This document shows, piece after piece, positions 50,434 to 63,574 of a stretch of DNA of 64,000 nt. The DNA is from Acanthochlamys bracteata (lineage: Eukaryota; Streptophyta; Magnoliopsida; Pandanales; Velloziaceae): the NCBI GenBank assembly GCA_019914995.1, contig CM034132.1, forward strand, positions 8,798,662 to 8,862,661, in the 5' to 3' direction. How positions within the stretch are numbered: the stretch's first letter is position 1; each line of letters opens with the position of its first letter. The translations under genes were made by a program, and so were the position numbers. Below the pieces are notes generated by a model. It did not search any database and was not told the origin of the DNA. It saw nothing but the letters and a program-made list of their open reading frames with translations.

Positions 50434-51154
50434 AAGTAAGTTTTTAAAAAGTTAGTTTGAGAAGAAAATAGAGTTTTTGAGTCTAATTATAGTTGTTTGA
50501 AAATGAGTTCAAAAATAAATTTTGGTATTTTGTTGTGTTTAAAATAAAGTTTTGGTAAAAAAAAAAAACAGAGTTCATTTCAAACTGATACACCCAACAT
50601 TGTGTTAATTTTCCTTACCTTTTAGGTTATAGATGGGAATCATCATGAATGAACCTAAGATAATGCTGGCTCATGGTTTGGGAGACATGAAATGAATCCA
50701 ACAAAATTGGTCACTCATTTCTTCTTTGAATTCTTTGGGTGTGTTTACATCTAGATAAATTCACTTTTTTGAAATAAATTTAATAAAATAAAATAAAAAT
50801 AAAATTTATTTAATTAAAAACAAATTTTTGATAAAAAAAATTATCTTAAGTTTTCTATTTAGTTTGTATTAAAAATGAATTAAAAAAAAAGAGTTAGATG
50901 AATTGGTAAACGAGCCCTTTGCGTGTTACTTTTTTCTATATTAGTATGTAATTTATAATTATTATTGCTATTATTATTAATTTGAATTAATATGTGGATG
51001 GATTAATGAAGTTGATAATGAAGCCTTGTTGGGAATGAACATGGGGTTGTGTTTGTTTATAGCGGAACAAACGGAAGTTCTAATTCCTGAATTCATGGCA
51101 GGTTTCATGGTTTTGGTTTTGTGAAAGAACAGTGGATTAATACAAATATATAGT
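50434..51154. other. Intergenic DNA
   Basis: AT-rich, with another family B-like stretch at about 50450-50580 and related words at 50740-50910. No gene is seen. Confidence 0.35.
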
Positions 51155-51380
51155 AGCCGTTTGTTATTTCATTATTAAAAAACTTCTTATCACTTTTCAT
51201 TTTATATTTTTAATAAATTTTTTATAATAGTTTATAAAATTTATTAAAAAATTTAGAAAGTAATAAAATGATTTTATATTTTTTTAGATTAAAATAATAA
51301 AAATCATTTATCAAAATAAAATAAAAATATTTTTATTGTAAAAAACTTTATTTATAAATAATCTCAAACATTCCAAATGT
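51155..51380. repeat. AT-rich MITE-like repeat, family A
   Basis: Begins 'gccgtttgttatttcattat' and ends 'taaataatctcaaacattcc'; interior as in the other reverse-orientation copies. Confidence 0.45.
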
Positions 51381-51394
51381 AACGATCAGATTTG

Positions 51395-54160
51395 AGTCAA
51401 TCTACTTAATAACATTTAATTTTAATTTGACCGACATATTTATTTCATTTAAAATTATCAGTTTTAATCTAATATATTTAATAATCTGATCAACTTGATT
51501 GAAATTATTTAATAATTAAAATTATTAAAAAAAAATTAAATTAATTCTAACTAGTAGATATAAAAATATGATAATTAAGTAAAAAATATATAAATATTAA
51601 AATTGAGCGTATTATTTTAAATATTTTTAACTATTAATTAAATATTATATAAATTAAATAAATTAATTTTTCAGTCAATTCTAATTCAAATCGATTTAAT
51701 TATCGAGTCAATTTGGATTGATCTGAAGACCCTAATATATCTAAAATTAAATCCGAATTCGATTTAAATAGATTAGTTTCAAATTAAGTTTACAAATTAA
51801 TTCATATATTGCCATCTCTACAAACGCGAAGACAAATTTCAATGCGGAGGTTTATGTATCTCCATCTTTGCTGATTTTTTTGCCTTTGCCTTTTTTTTTC
51901 TTATTTTTCATGAAGCATATTTAGAGATGTAAACTTATTTTTCTAAGACTTTACATTGTCGCTAATATTTAACATATACGCCAAGTTATTTATAGAAATT
52001 TGCTTCAAGAAAACAAAATCCCACCTTGTTATTTGAACTTAAAGAAACAGAAAAAAAAACCTAGAAAATCCTTATTATCATGTTTTTGAAGTCTTCATTC
52101 TGTGGCATATATGCAACCAACAAAAAAAAAACATAAAGAGTTTTGTGGGCTTCACGTTTATATACATTAATCTAAGTATTAACATATGCAAGTTTTTTTA
52201 GAGAAAGAAAACATGCAGCCCTTAACATGGAGGCAAGTAACTTCTAAGTCTAATTCAAAACATAATGATAAACAAGTTTAAAACTATTAGTTTGATAGTA
52301 GGTTGAATAGGGGGAGTGTTTGGGATTATTTATGAAATAAAATTTTTTAATAATAAATATTGAAAATTTTTTTAGATACGAGCTTTATTTTTTCTATTTT
52401 ATAAAATATATAAATAAAAAATAATAATATCTTACGACGTAATTTTGTTTTACTTTTAATTTTTTTTAAAATTCAGTTGAATGTGTTAAAAAGTACTTCC
52501 AAATACTACTTTAATCGATATGTTAGTTTTTTATTCATTCATTAATAGCTTTTTATTATGAATTATGGAAAACAAAACAAACATACTTACTTGTCTTATT
52601 TGTGTTAGTGCTTGACATTCTTCTATAATCTAAAGCAATCAATGTGTTTGGTGATATAATCTTTTAATCTGTTTGTCTCTAAAAAAGTAAATGTTGTAAG
52701 CTCCCTTTGCAACTCTTAGTTATAACGGGACATATTCGTCTTTATATATATACTAAGGGAGTGTTTTAATTACATAAAAAATGAATTTCTTAGAAGTAAG
52801 CTTTATGAAAGTGAAGTTTAATGAAAGTAGAGTTCGAAGTAACAATTGTCAATAAAGTTTAAAATAAATTTTTTATACAAGTGAAATTTGGTATGACAGT
52901 TAAAGTGACATTCAGAATCGTAACTGAAATACGTGAATTGTCACAACTTCAAATTTTGAGTTTTAAGTTATTGATACCATACAAAAAAACGAAGAATTTC
53001 TTGTAATTCTATTTTCTTAAAAAACCAAAGCAAACAATATAGATCTATACCTAAGAAGCAGATAATAAAAAATAAATAATCAATAAACATTTAGGGCGTA
53101 TTTCGAATGCACGTAATTGAGTCTCACAGAAAAAAAAATAAACAATAGAGTTTCTTGTATATTAAAAGTGGAGTTCAGTTTTTATATTTCAAATGCTTTT
53201 TAAAGTAGGTTGGAGGTGATGTCGAAAGTATAATAACTTTGAAGTGTAGTTCTAAGTTTAATTTACATTTAAAATATATGAACTGTTCGGAACTCTAATT
53301 TTGGCGCAAGAAACTGTAAGGAAGATAATCTTGGTTGGTAGATCGATTTCGGATTGACTTATTTAATAACCGGATCAAATTCGTATAACTCTAATCCAAC
53401 CCATAAATTTATACAGATCAAAATTATCAACTATAATCTAATTTATTTACTAACAGAATCAAATGCGATCGACCTATTTAATAATTATAATTTTTAATTT
53501 TTAATTCTACACATTTAAGTTTGAGTGAAATTATAAAATAAGTTGGAATGAATATGCACAATATTCTTGGTGAAAAAATATTGTGAGTATCCGTCAAATT
53601 ATGAGTTCTTTAATATTTTCATCGATTCTTAGAATGTTTCAAGAAATTTTTTTTATTTTATTTTTTGAAAATATATTCTGATAGTTAAAAATTTATGATT
53701 ATAAATATCTAATAATACTTTCGATAAAGATTTTGATAAACATAGCTAGGTGATAATATTTTGATAAAATCCAAACATGTCATAAATAAACACATATATA
53801 GTAACACTTTCGATAATATAAAATTTTTATATTGTACTATTTTTACTAAGACAAAAATAATCGATTAATTATCAATACAATATAATTTAATAATCTATAA
53901 ATTACTATTATTGATTCTTTTTTATTTTGAAAATTTTATTATACGTTAAGGAAAAAATATGAAAGAATTGTTCCTTCAAAAGATTGTAATTCAGATTGGT
54001 GGATTAATTTCAGGTTGACCCGGGTTCAAATATTTAATAATCGAATCAAATTTGTTCAATTCTAACTCAACTTATATATTGATGTGGATTCCACTTTATA
54101 TCTTTAACTCGAATTAAATAGGTCGGTCTCGAATTGAAATTTTGGATCGAATAATATATT
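51395..54160. repeat. Gene-free interval with three copies of a dispersed repeat
   Basis: Segments at about 51395-51790, 53335-53480 and 53995-54150 share words such as 'tatttaataatcgaatcaaa', 'gacctatttaataattataa' and 'aattaaataggtcggtctcg', usually near 'tatattgccatc'. A related piece is at 13020-13170. Ends and class are unclear. Family A lies at about 52320-52500. No gene is seen. Confidence 0.4.
52757..53315. mobile_element. Family C (Tourist-like) fragments
   Basis: One piece starts at 52757 with 'agggagtgttttaattacat'. A second starts at about 53093 with 'agggcgtatttcgaatgcac' then 'gtaatt', matching the left terminus of the element at 25493. Right ends are eroded. Confidence 0.4.
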
Positions 54161-55458
54161 GCCATCATAAAAAACTGAAGTTTTGGGCATTTGAAACATA
54201 GTATTAATTCAAACAACTTTTACCAGGACAAGTTGTTCCCAAATCAATTTTCTTTTGTTCTTTTCTTCAAAATGTTAAAGCAACTGATGCACATCAAATT
54301 AGAGAAATCAGTACCTTAATAATCAACCATAATATCCATGCCCTGGCCCACGGAGCTGATTGAGTTGTATATATGGGCCTGATAAAATAAATGCTTGGAA
54401 AATTTTCATTTGCAATTAGGGCTCGTTTATTTTTTCCAAAATTAAGTGACGGGAAAGTGAATTCTAAAAACTAAATTATTAAAAAATAATTATAAAAATA
54501 AATTTAATTTTTATATTCTTTTATAACTAGAGCTGAATATGTAAGTGATTTATAGAAAACTCTGGTCGCTGAAAGTGATGCGTTAACCATTTGGGCCCAA
54601 CACGTCCTTTGTGATTGAATGGGGCCTGATGGAGCTAAAGGAGTTGCATGTTGTTTCAATTTGGGCCCAATTATGCAAGAGAATTTAGCGCGTGACTATA
54701 TAAAAAATTTATTATATAATTTTTATATATTTTAAAAATTTAAATTTTTTTTAAAAATTAATAAAATATATATTATAAAATTAAAAATTAAAAATTTGCG
54801 TTTAAAAAACGCTCCTTAAAGAAGCGTTTCTCCCCTAAACAACTGGTAACCTACTTTAGTAAATGACCGTAATAATTGAGTGCTTTGGCATTGCTTACCT
54901 GCAGCTTTTAACAAGTAATTTTTATTTTATATTTTTTTTATAAATTTTATATATTTTATAAAACTTATTTAAAATATAAAAATTTATTCATATAATTTAT
55001 TATTTTTATTTTTTGAAATAAAATATATTTTATTCTAAAAAATTTATTTTATAAATATTTTTAAATACCTCTCTGATGCCAATTCAAATTGGCCGCACCT
55101 TCCGGCGGCCCAAAGAAATATAAAATGTTCGTAAAAATGTGAGAACAAGATTACGGGAAAAAAACGAGAGAAGAAAATTTGAGACCGGAGAATCTTTAGG
55201 ACAGCTTATACCAACTTATTCTATTTATTTATTAAATTTATATTTTTAAAATTTTCTATATTATTTTAGAATACTTTTAAATTTTAAAAATATAAATCAA
55301 TTATACATCATATCTATAATCTAATTTATTTAAATGTAAACAATAGCAAGTTTATTTCTAAAAAACTCATAAAGTTTTTTTAAAGAAAGTTTTACTTTTT
55401 AAGAAACCTTAAATGATCCCTCAATCTGATTGAACTAGTTTATTTAAGTAGGTCCAAT
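54161..55458. other. Intergenic DNA with degenerate MITEs
   Basis: Family B-like at about 54420-54570; family A-like at about 54690-54830, 54885-55070 and 55205-55420. No gene or RNA gene is recognised. Confidence 0.35.
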
Positions 55459-56078
55459 CATAGTTTTAAAACCCAACCCGGTTACCAGATCACTAGGTAA
55501 CCGGACAGGTTATCGGGTCAACCCACTGAATCAAATTAAATTTATTAAATAAATATTAATAAAGAAATACAATTATATGTATTATATAGTATCTTCTATA
55601 ACAACTATTAAAAAATTAAAAAATAATTGTATACTAGAAATATTGAATATGTTTTTAAAATTACTACAGTACTTAAGACAATAGTCAAAAAATCTAACGT
55701 ATAGTAAAATTTCTATATTTTATGCATTACAAAGAATAAATTATCTACACTATATATTTTATTTATTTATTACTTTTTAAAAAAATATAAAAAATAAGAA
55801 AATAAATTAGTAACGAAGAATACCCGATAAAGTGCATATTTTGAGAATACTAATAAAAATACTTTTTTATTTTAAATAAACAAATACATATTTTTTTCTT
55901 TTTTTTAAATATTAAAACTGGATCAACCCTCCCAATCAAGTCACCGAATTGACCTGGGATCCGGCCGGGTCGATCCGGGTCTTACCGGGTCGCTCGCGCG
56001 ATCCAATTTTATATTAATTCGGTCCGAAATTAGTGCCGGATTGCCGGTTTCTGATCCGGACCGAGTTTTAAATCTATG
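55459..56078. mobile_element. hAT-type MITE, family D, copy 2
   Basis: 620 bp with a perfect 8-bp target duplication GGTCCAAT at 55451-55458 and 56079-56086. Termini: left CATAGTTTTAAAACCCAACC, right (other strand) CATAGATTTAAAACTCGGTC. Read on the minus strand it aligns throughout with copy 1 at 33796-34434, including 'gaattaatataaaat' near the end and 'aatatgcactttat' inside. No ORF. Confidence 0.85.
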
Positions 56079-56109
56079 GGTCCAATTCATTTGGTTTCTG
56101 GTTAATTAA

Positions 56110-56310
56110 TAAGAAGAAGTCTGAAATTATTTATAAAGAATATTTTTTTAAAATATAAATTATTTTATTTTATTTGAAGAATAAATTTTATAAAATTAAA
56201 TAATAATAAGATTTTATGATCTAAGCGTTTTTTATATTTTAAAAATTTTAAAAAGTTCATATTATTACTAAAATTTATTTTTAAAATATAAACTAAAATA
56301 TTTAAAAATT
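56110..56310. repeat. AT-rich MITE-like repeat, family A
   Basis: Contains 'tttttttaaaatataaatta' and 'taataataagattttatgat', as in the other copies. It lies within 200 bases upstream of the next gene. Confidence 0.4.
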
Positions 56311-56484
56311 TTGTAAAAACCAATGTAAAATGCCAAATCATCCATTTGAATCAGTACCATACCAAAACCCAGAACCACAACAAACAGAACCCAAGAGACC
56401 TGAAAACCAAGAAAAGAAGAAGAACACGAGAGGAGAGAGAAGAGAGAAGAGATTGAAGAGAGTAAGGAGAAGAGTTCGAAGATA

Positions 56485-59400
56485 ATGCCGCTGTACGACT
56501 GTTTGCTTCTGATGAAGCCGACTGTGAGGAAAGAGATGGTCATGGATTTGGTGGCACGCGTTGGACGCCGCGTGTACCAGCGCAACGGTGTCATCACCGA
56601 TCTCAAGTCATTCGGCACTGTTCAGCTTGCGTATGGTGTTAAGAAACTCGACGGAAGACATTACCAGGTATTCATCTTCATAGTTTGTTCTTGTTGTTTC
56701 GGTTTCTATGTATTGCACTCCTGGTGTTCGATGAAATGCGTGACCAAACTTTTCAAGTTTTATTAGAAATTTGCGTTATTATATTGCACTACTGGTGTTT
56801 GATGAAATTCATGAATGAGACATATCGAGCTTTATTGGGAATTTCTGGTGATGGCGTCCCTGATAATGCTCTCTGTGCACAGTTTAACTACTTACTCTTA
56901 GTCAGGCAGCAATGGCTATGCTTCTCTTGTAAAACTTCATTTTTATGGTGAAAGAGAGTACTTGTTTGAATTAGCTTGTTTCTGCTGGTTGATCAATCTT
57001 GAAATTGAATATATTACAATTTCTATGGAGACCCTGGTGAGTGTTTCTTCACTGCATATAAGTGCTTGAAGAAAATATTCTGTATACTTTATATCATGTT
57101 AAACTGTGGGACCTGTTACAAGTGGTGTGGATGTGTTGTCATAACCTCAAGTTTCTGATCAGAAGCTGTAACTCACATATAAACTGTTAAAATTCATGAT
57201 ACCCAAAGCGAACTGCTTACCTAAAAGACTAGACTTGTTGAGCTCTTGAGTCCATTTGTCTTTATGACAATATGAGAATATGAGCTAGAATTATAAGCAC
57301 AGATCAATATTATAATTGTCTTGATAATTTTATTTTTTCAAGAATTATTTCAATTTGCAGTGCAGTGAACAGGATAAAGAATGTATGTTAAGGTAAGGTA
57401 GCAATTCACTGTAACAATTGGAAACTGACTGCAGTCTATGAAATCTAACTTATGGTAATTGTCACAATTGCACACTTATGGAGTAGAATTTCATTGAAAC
57501 AATAGCAACAAACTAAGCTTTTATCCCACTTGCGTGGGATCGGCTACATGAATATGTTTTCTCTATTCTATTTGATTATAATAAGATCCAGCGAAAAGTC
57601 TAATTCTTCTAAATCATTCGCATCATCCTAAGCCAAGTTGATTTTGATCTACCCTTTTGTTTCAAGTGTTCAAATAAAATTGTATCACTCTTATGCACTG
57701 TAGCTTTTTTAGGTCTGTACAAGACATGTCCGAACTACCTAAGCCTACCTTCTTTTAACTTATTCTCAATCGGCATTATGGTAATTTCTTGGTGTATATT
57801 CTCATTTCGTATTTTGTTCATTCAATTATACCCACACATTCATCTTATCATTTTTATTTCTACTACATTTATTTTATGAATATCATGATCTTTAATAGCT
57901 CAGCACTCACTAGTGTATAGTATTGTAGGCTGCATGACTGTTTTATAACACCGACTTTTTAGCCTTAAAAGAAAATTTTCTATCACATAAGATTTCTTTA
58001 GCGCCTCGTCATTTCATCCATCCTATGTTAGTTTTCTGCATAATATCTTTTCAATTATGGATAAGTTAAATTAAATATGTAAAACTATTACTTGCGGTAC
58101 AACACAATTCTCTATGTTAACAATAACATTATCATCATTCTTATATTCATTAAAATGACAATTTATGTATTCATCTTAATTCTATTTAATTTAAGATCGT
58201 TAGATTCTAAGGTCATTTTTAATATTCCAGTCTATACTTTAATTCTTATTTTTTTTCATCAATTAAAATTATATCATCGGTGAATAACATACACTAGAGT
58301 ACTTCATCCTGAATATGTCGAGTGAGTTTATCCATTATTAAGACAAATAGGTAAGGATTTAAGGCTGAACCTTGATATAAGCCTATAGTAATATGAAACT
58401 CTTTACTAATACCACAATTACAATATACTCTAGTGGTTATTCTATCATACATATTCTTAATTATCTTTATATATGTATTAGGTATATATCTCTCTAACAC
58501 TTAACATAATACTTCTCTAGGTACTCTATCGTAAGTTTTTCTAAATTTATAAAAATCATATATAGGTTTGCTCTTTCTCTCTGAATTGTTTTATCAATCT
58601 CCTGAGTAGATAAATCGCTTCCATAGTAGATCTCTATAGCATAAAATCAAACTGATTATATGAAATATTTGAATTACATGTTAATTTATGTTCAATAATT
58701 TCTCCCACAATTTCATTGTATGGCTCATGAGTTTAATTTTTTTATAATTTGTACAATCTTGAATGTCTCCTATATATTTATAAATAGTCACTAGAGCATT
58801 TTTCCTCCATTCATCTGGCATCGTTTCACTCTTTAATATAACATTAAATAATTTTGTTAACCAAGTAATACTCAATTTACCTAAATGTCTTCAAATTTTA
58901 ATTGGAATTTCATCTGAACCAATGGTTTTTCTTGTTTTCATCTTTTTTAGAGCTTCACTAACTTCTGATGTTTGAATTTTTCTACTATAATAACATTCAT
59001 ATCTACATCAACACCCATTAAGTTATTATATCCACAGCATGTATTTTGTTAAATAACTTATCAAAATAGGTTATCTATTTGTAAGTGAAATCACTATTAC
59101 GGAATAATACTGAATGGACATCATCCTTAATACATCTGATTTGATTTATCTCTACTTTTTTTGTCTCTGGCGTGCAATTATATAGATAGCATTCTCTCCT
59201 TTCTTAGTATCCAAATATTCATATAATTTTTCATACTCTGTAGTACAAGACTTACTAATCACTTTTTTTACTTCTTTTTTTGCTAATTTATATTTTTCAA
59301 AAGCTTCTTTATTATTTTCTTTTAGTAGATTTCTATAACATTTTTTTTATAATTAATTGAGTTTTGTACACTTCCATTCCACCACCAAGTTTTCTTTTGT

Positions 59401-62400
59401 AGAAGTTTTCCACTCTTTGATTTTTCTAGGACTTCTTTGCAATGTTTCTAATGCAATTAGTTATTCACATCCATATTATGTTACTATTTCCATTTATATC
59501 TTAGTTTTTATCTTTCAAAATTCGGCTTATAACTACTTCTTTATCTCGATGCAAGTTTCACCATCTCGTCCTATGTGTTTCATTATATTTGTTATATCTT
59601 TTTTCTTTTTTAATAAAAATATCCAACAGAACTAGCCTATGTTGTGTAGTTAAACTCTATTTAGGAATTACCTTACAATTTTTATAGGGTGATCTATCTG
59701 CATGGCTAGCGAGAAGATTGTCGATTTGATTGCGTGTCTGCCCATTCCTATAAGTTATAAGGTGGTATCATGTTTTTTAAAAAATGTATTTATTAACAGC
59801 AAATCATAAACCAAACTAAAATCTAAAATAATAATATCTTCCTCATTATGATCTCCATAACCGAAATTTTTCGTTAATTTTTCATACCATATAGTATCTT
59901 TCCTACATGTCCAATCAAATCAACTCCAATAAAAATTTTGTTCCTTTTAGAAATTGCATGAATTAACCTATCCATATCATCCTAAAATTGTTATTTTGAA
60001 ACCAGTCTAATCCTATTTGGGGAACGTAAGCACTAATAACACTAACTGACTCCTTCCTTAGATGGAATCTAATATAATCCTATCTCCAATACGTGTCAAC
60101 CTCAATAACCTTATTTTTTAGACCTGGTTCACGATAATTCCTATACCATTCCTGTTTTTCACTTTACTAGTATACTAAAGTTTATAACCTGTGTTTCCTA
60201 TTTCTCTTCCCTTCTCACCACCCACTTAACTTTTTGTATGCAAGCAATGCTAATTTTTTTTTATGCATTATCTCAACAAATTCTAAAGATTTACTTATCA
60301 GCATTCCAATATTCCAAGTAATCTAACCCTAATATCATGGACTAGTTTCTTTAGCCGCTTCTGTCCATTAGATCGCGGTAGCCCTTACTTATTTGTCGAC
60401 ATCTTCAGACGTTGGGATATCGTGTGCCTTCCGGTGCACGCCCTAGCAAACCCTTACTCATTTCTCACTATACTCGGGCTACGGTGTAGCGCGTTGCTAG
60501 TAAGAAATGCCTCAACGAAATTTAGGTTAGATGGATTCATGTTATTAGAATTGATAAAGTTTTACGCCGGCTATCAACCTACCGCGACCTCCTCCTTTAT
60601 CCGGGCTTGGGAACAGTTACGAGAAAACATAGGCGGAGTTGGGACTTTTGATGGAACAACAAACTTTATAGTCTTTCAGTCATCTTTAGAAGCGGTGCAA
60701 AATAATGATAGGCCTGAAAATGATTTCATATAGGACATTTGAGGTCGTATATGCTCTTATAGTCTTATTCCTTAAAATCTAAGAACAATTAACTTGTCTT
60801 CAGTTATTTCATTTAGAACATCTTTGACCATGCACATACAAACAGCTGAATAACTTTTGTGCTTATTTTTTAGTAGAAGGCTCATAAATTCAGCTGTTCT
60901 GCTGCATAAAGAATCATGACTTTGTAGGTCAATACAATATATGATTTTGATGCTCCAACCTTATAGTTCAGGACTAGTCCTTTTCTAGTTAGGAAACAGC
61001 TTCGACAATTCTTTATTTTTAGAATATACATTTTAGATGAGCCTAACCCCCTAATTCACCAACATGGTTGTGTGGTCATCATCTAGTTGGTCATTTAAAT
61101 GTGATTTTGAAATACTTAACCAAGGCATGTCGCCTCAACATTGTTTTGGAACATGGTGATTATAATCATATTGAAATTTGAATAGCACAACCCTATCATT
61201 AGCATGGAAACCATTTTCTGCTACATATAAGTAAAATGCTACCCATCACAAGCGAATTGCATCTCAAGTTATCACAACCAACCCCATATCACCATCCATG
61301 ATGCGACATTTGACATGAAGTATTGAACTTGCTTTAATGAAAATGAGGGAATTGTGATGTACTATGATGGGTAATATTGCTCTTGCAAAGTGTGGCTTAT
61401 TCATATATATATATATATATATACAGAAGGGGGATATAGGCACCCTATCTCCCATTCCCCTACAAACACTCTCGCGCAGTCTTTAATCTGGCCTTTCTGA
61501 TCGTTTGATCAGACGGCCATGAGTCATCCTGAGTGTTTTTTTTTTTCCTTTTTGTGAAAAGGAACGCGTTTGTCTTTCTCGTCTGTGATCGCTTCATTAG
61601 GGTAGGGAGCTCTATACTATGCAATTAGTAGCTAGTCGACATCTCCAATAAGAATGGATTGGAGTTTATTTCTAGTTTTTCTTGGGTAAGGATTAACTAG
61701 GTTCATCTTTTGAATATCAATCTTAGGAGATAAGATGACCATTTACCAATTCTCTGTGGTCATAATGTCAAGTTTGTATGGCTCTTTCTTTCAGGAGGAT
61801 CTCTTTGACCATGATATTCCTGCAACTGCTTATTTAAAAAATATTTTGAGTTGTAAGACCTTTCTACCCTTTTTTGAGACTAGTATTGCTGTGAAATTTC
61901 AATATTTTTCATTAATTAAATAAGTCAAAATCGCAAGAGTGAATCCACACAGGTTTTGAAGTGGTAAGGTCTAACAGTCTGGCCCCTAGTCAAATTAAGA
62001 AATCTTGTTTTCAAAAGGAATTGCAATTGTCAAATTTACATAGTTGGTTCTTACGTAAAGAACTCAATGGAGTATAGACCCTAGAACTTTTCTCTTCTAG
62101 ACTATGAAAATTATCTAAAATACTAGGGATATGTCTGATGAACTAACCAAAAGGGAGAGAAGAATTTCATAGTGATGTGAATATTAGATATTACTCTATG
62201 ATTCAGTCTTCCATTTGTACATCAAGAATGTGAATGGTGATAATGATGCTGAAATCACTTGATGCAGGTGCAGTGAGATTCATATGCTGACTCCATGAAT
62301 TGGTGCAAGCTTTATGAATATCACCTCTGATTGATTTCTTTGACTATTTGTCATAAATGTTGATAACAGTGTTTGATTACGATTACTTGTAATGCATACG

Positions 62401-62961
62401 CCATTTCACAATATATCTCAAATAAATTATTGGGAACCCACCCTTTACCTTTTCGTGTAATATTCCACATGTTGCAATGGCTGCTGTCGTATATTATATT
62501 TGAAAATTTGATTATGTTCATGATGCTTAGAGCATTAAGACCAGTTTTTGCAGAACACTTCTACTATCACTCTATGCATCTATACAGGGCCAACTTGTTC
62601 ATAATGTTGACCAGTTTTTGAGCATTGAGAGGTCTCTGATTTAGTTGGTTTGCTTATACTATCGCTCTATGCGTCTATACAGGGCCAACTTATGCAGATG
62701 ACAATGATGGTACCACCTAGCTTCAACAAGGAACTACAGTATCTCAACAAAGAGGACAGACTTCTCAGATGGCTTGTGGTGAAACACAGGGGTACAAAGT
62801 ATGGCTTAGAGTTCATCAATGAGGACGAAGGGAAGGACGAGCTGAACATGTTTCGTACTCGAAGTTTGTATGCGAAGGATGAGGACGACGACGACGCTGA
62901 TGATGAAGATGAGGATGATGAGGAAGTTGACGGTGAAAACGGAGCAGATCGTAGACTGTAG
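56485..62961 (+). CDS. Ribosomal protein bS6 family, probably mitochondrial small subunit
   Basis: Two exons: 56485-56667 and 62683-62961, phase 0, with a ~6-kb intron; 153 residues. Exon 1 reads MPLYDCLLLMKPTVRKEMVM through KKLDGRHYQ. Exon 2 continues GQLMQMTMMVPPSFNKELQY and LNKEDRLLRWLVVKH. This is the ferredoxin-like bS6 fold, which binds 16S-type rRNA with bS18 in bacterial-type ribosomes. It resembles the short plant bS6 proteins of the Arabidopsis At3g18760 type. There is no obvious N-terminal transit peptide, which is usual for this plant form. The C-terminus has an acidic tail (KDEDDDDADDEDEDDEEV) absent from bacterial S6. The intron holds a decayed LINE on the opposite strand and an (AT)n tract. 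Confidence 0.92.
57500..60645 (-). mobile_element. Decayed L1-type LINE inside the bS6 intron
   Basis: On the minus strand, from 5' to 3': a leader at about 60645-60360 containing 'ttcccaagcccggataaagg' and 'tttcgttgaggc', recurrent in plant LINEs. Endonuclease remnants follow near 60250-60130 (SIACIQKVKWV, then GNTGYKL, NRNGIGIIV). The reverse transcriptase is at about 58875-58250: WLTKLFNVILKSETMPDEWR, then NALVTIYKYIGDIQDCTNYK, YIKIIKNMYDRI, ITIGLYQGSALNPYLFVLIM, IQDEVL and FTDDIILIDE (catalytic FADD changed to FTDD). The 3' end at about 57500 reads 'gtagccgatcccacgcaagt' and a degenerate TTG-rich tail. Many stops and frameshifts; not autonomous. Boundaries are approximate and no target duplication was found. 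Confidence 0.8.
60646..62682. other. Remainder of the bS6 intron
   Basis: No coding region recognised. A short near-repeat sits just before exon 2: 'tatgcatctatacagggcca' at about 62572 and 'tatgcgtctatacagggcca' at about 62668. The first copy is thus a decoy of the true acceptor. Confidence 0.45.
61403..61423. repeat. (AT)n microsatellite
   Basis: About ten AT units within the bS6 intron. Confidence 0.9.
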
Positions 62962-63574
62962 TGGATTTTAGATAAAATACTGCGCTGGTGTTGTGCTTTT
63001 GAATGTTCCACAAACCAGGTGGATTTTGGTATCTGAGAAACGCGTATGATAGTACAGATAAATAAATGTCGTGACTTTCGATTTCTCGGGTATAAACAAC
63101 AATCACTTCGTCTTGAATTCCTTTCTGGAGTTGATATTCCAGGCTATTCTTTCTTTTGTCATTTTCAGGTTGACCGTAAAACTTAGAAATTTGTCGTTTA
63201 CATAGAAAGTCGGTCACTGTTTCTTGTCGTGCGATAGCTATATTTGCTTTAGTGAATTGACCTAGTCGTGAATTTCTTTCTTGTCGATTACATAAACAAG
63301 TTCGACGAAAGGCTTCGAAATTACTTCGAAAGTTAAATCACCATTCCATGGACGCAGTAAAAATTTAGAACTCGTAAGCTGTACCCGAGTCATTGCTACA
63401 GTGAGTTGACTAATGTTTTATTGTTTCTATCATTATTTATTAGTTTCCACACGTTTTTAGATGTCGAACTCTTGAAATCAAATTTCTTTCATAAATAAGG
63501 ATCGTACTCCTTTCAGCTGCCCAGTTGTTCTTTTAGCAATCTTTTTCAGAGAGCAGCAGAGCAACAACGAAGCT
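62962..63574. other. Interval between bS6 and the kinase gene
   Basis: 3' UTR of bS6 and promoter and leader of the kinase gene. I see no further gene or repeat. Confidence 0.5.

Noticed and set aside
60422..60733. 103-codon plus-strand frame
   Set aside because: It is the reverse strand of a plant LINE leader, not a gene.
62667..63217. Minus-strand frames opposite bS6 exon 2
   Set aside because: Ser-rich antisense reading of the acidic GAT/GAC/GAG tail; no family match.
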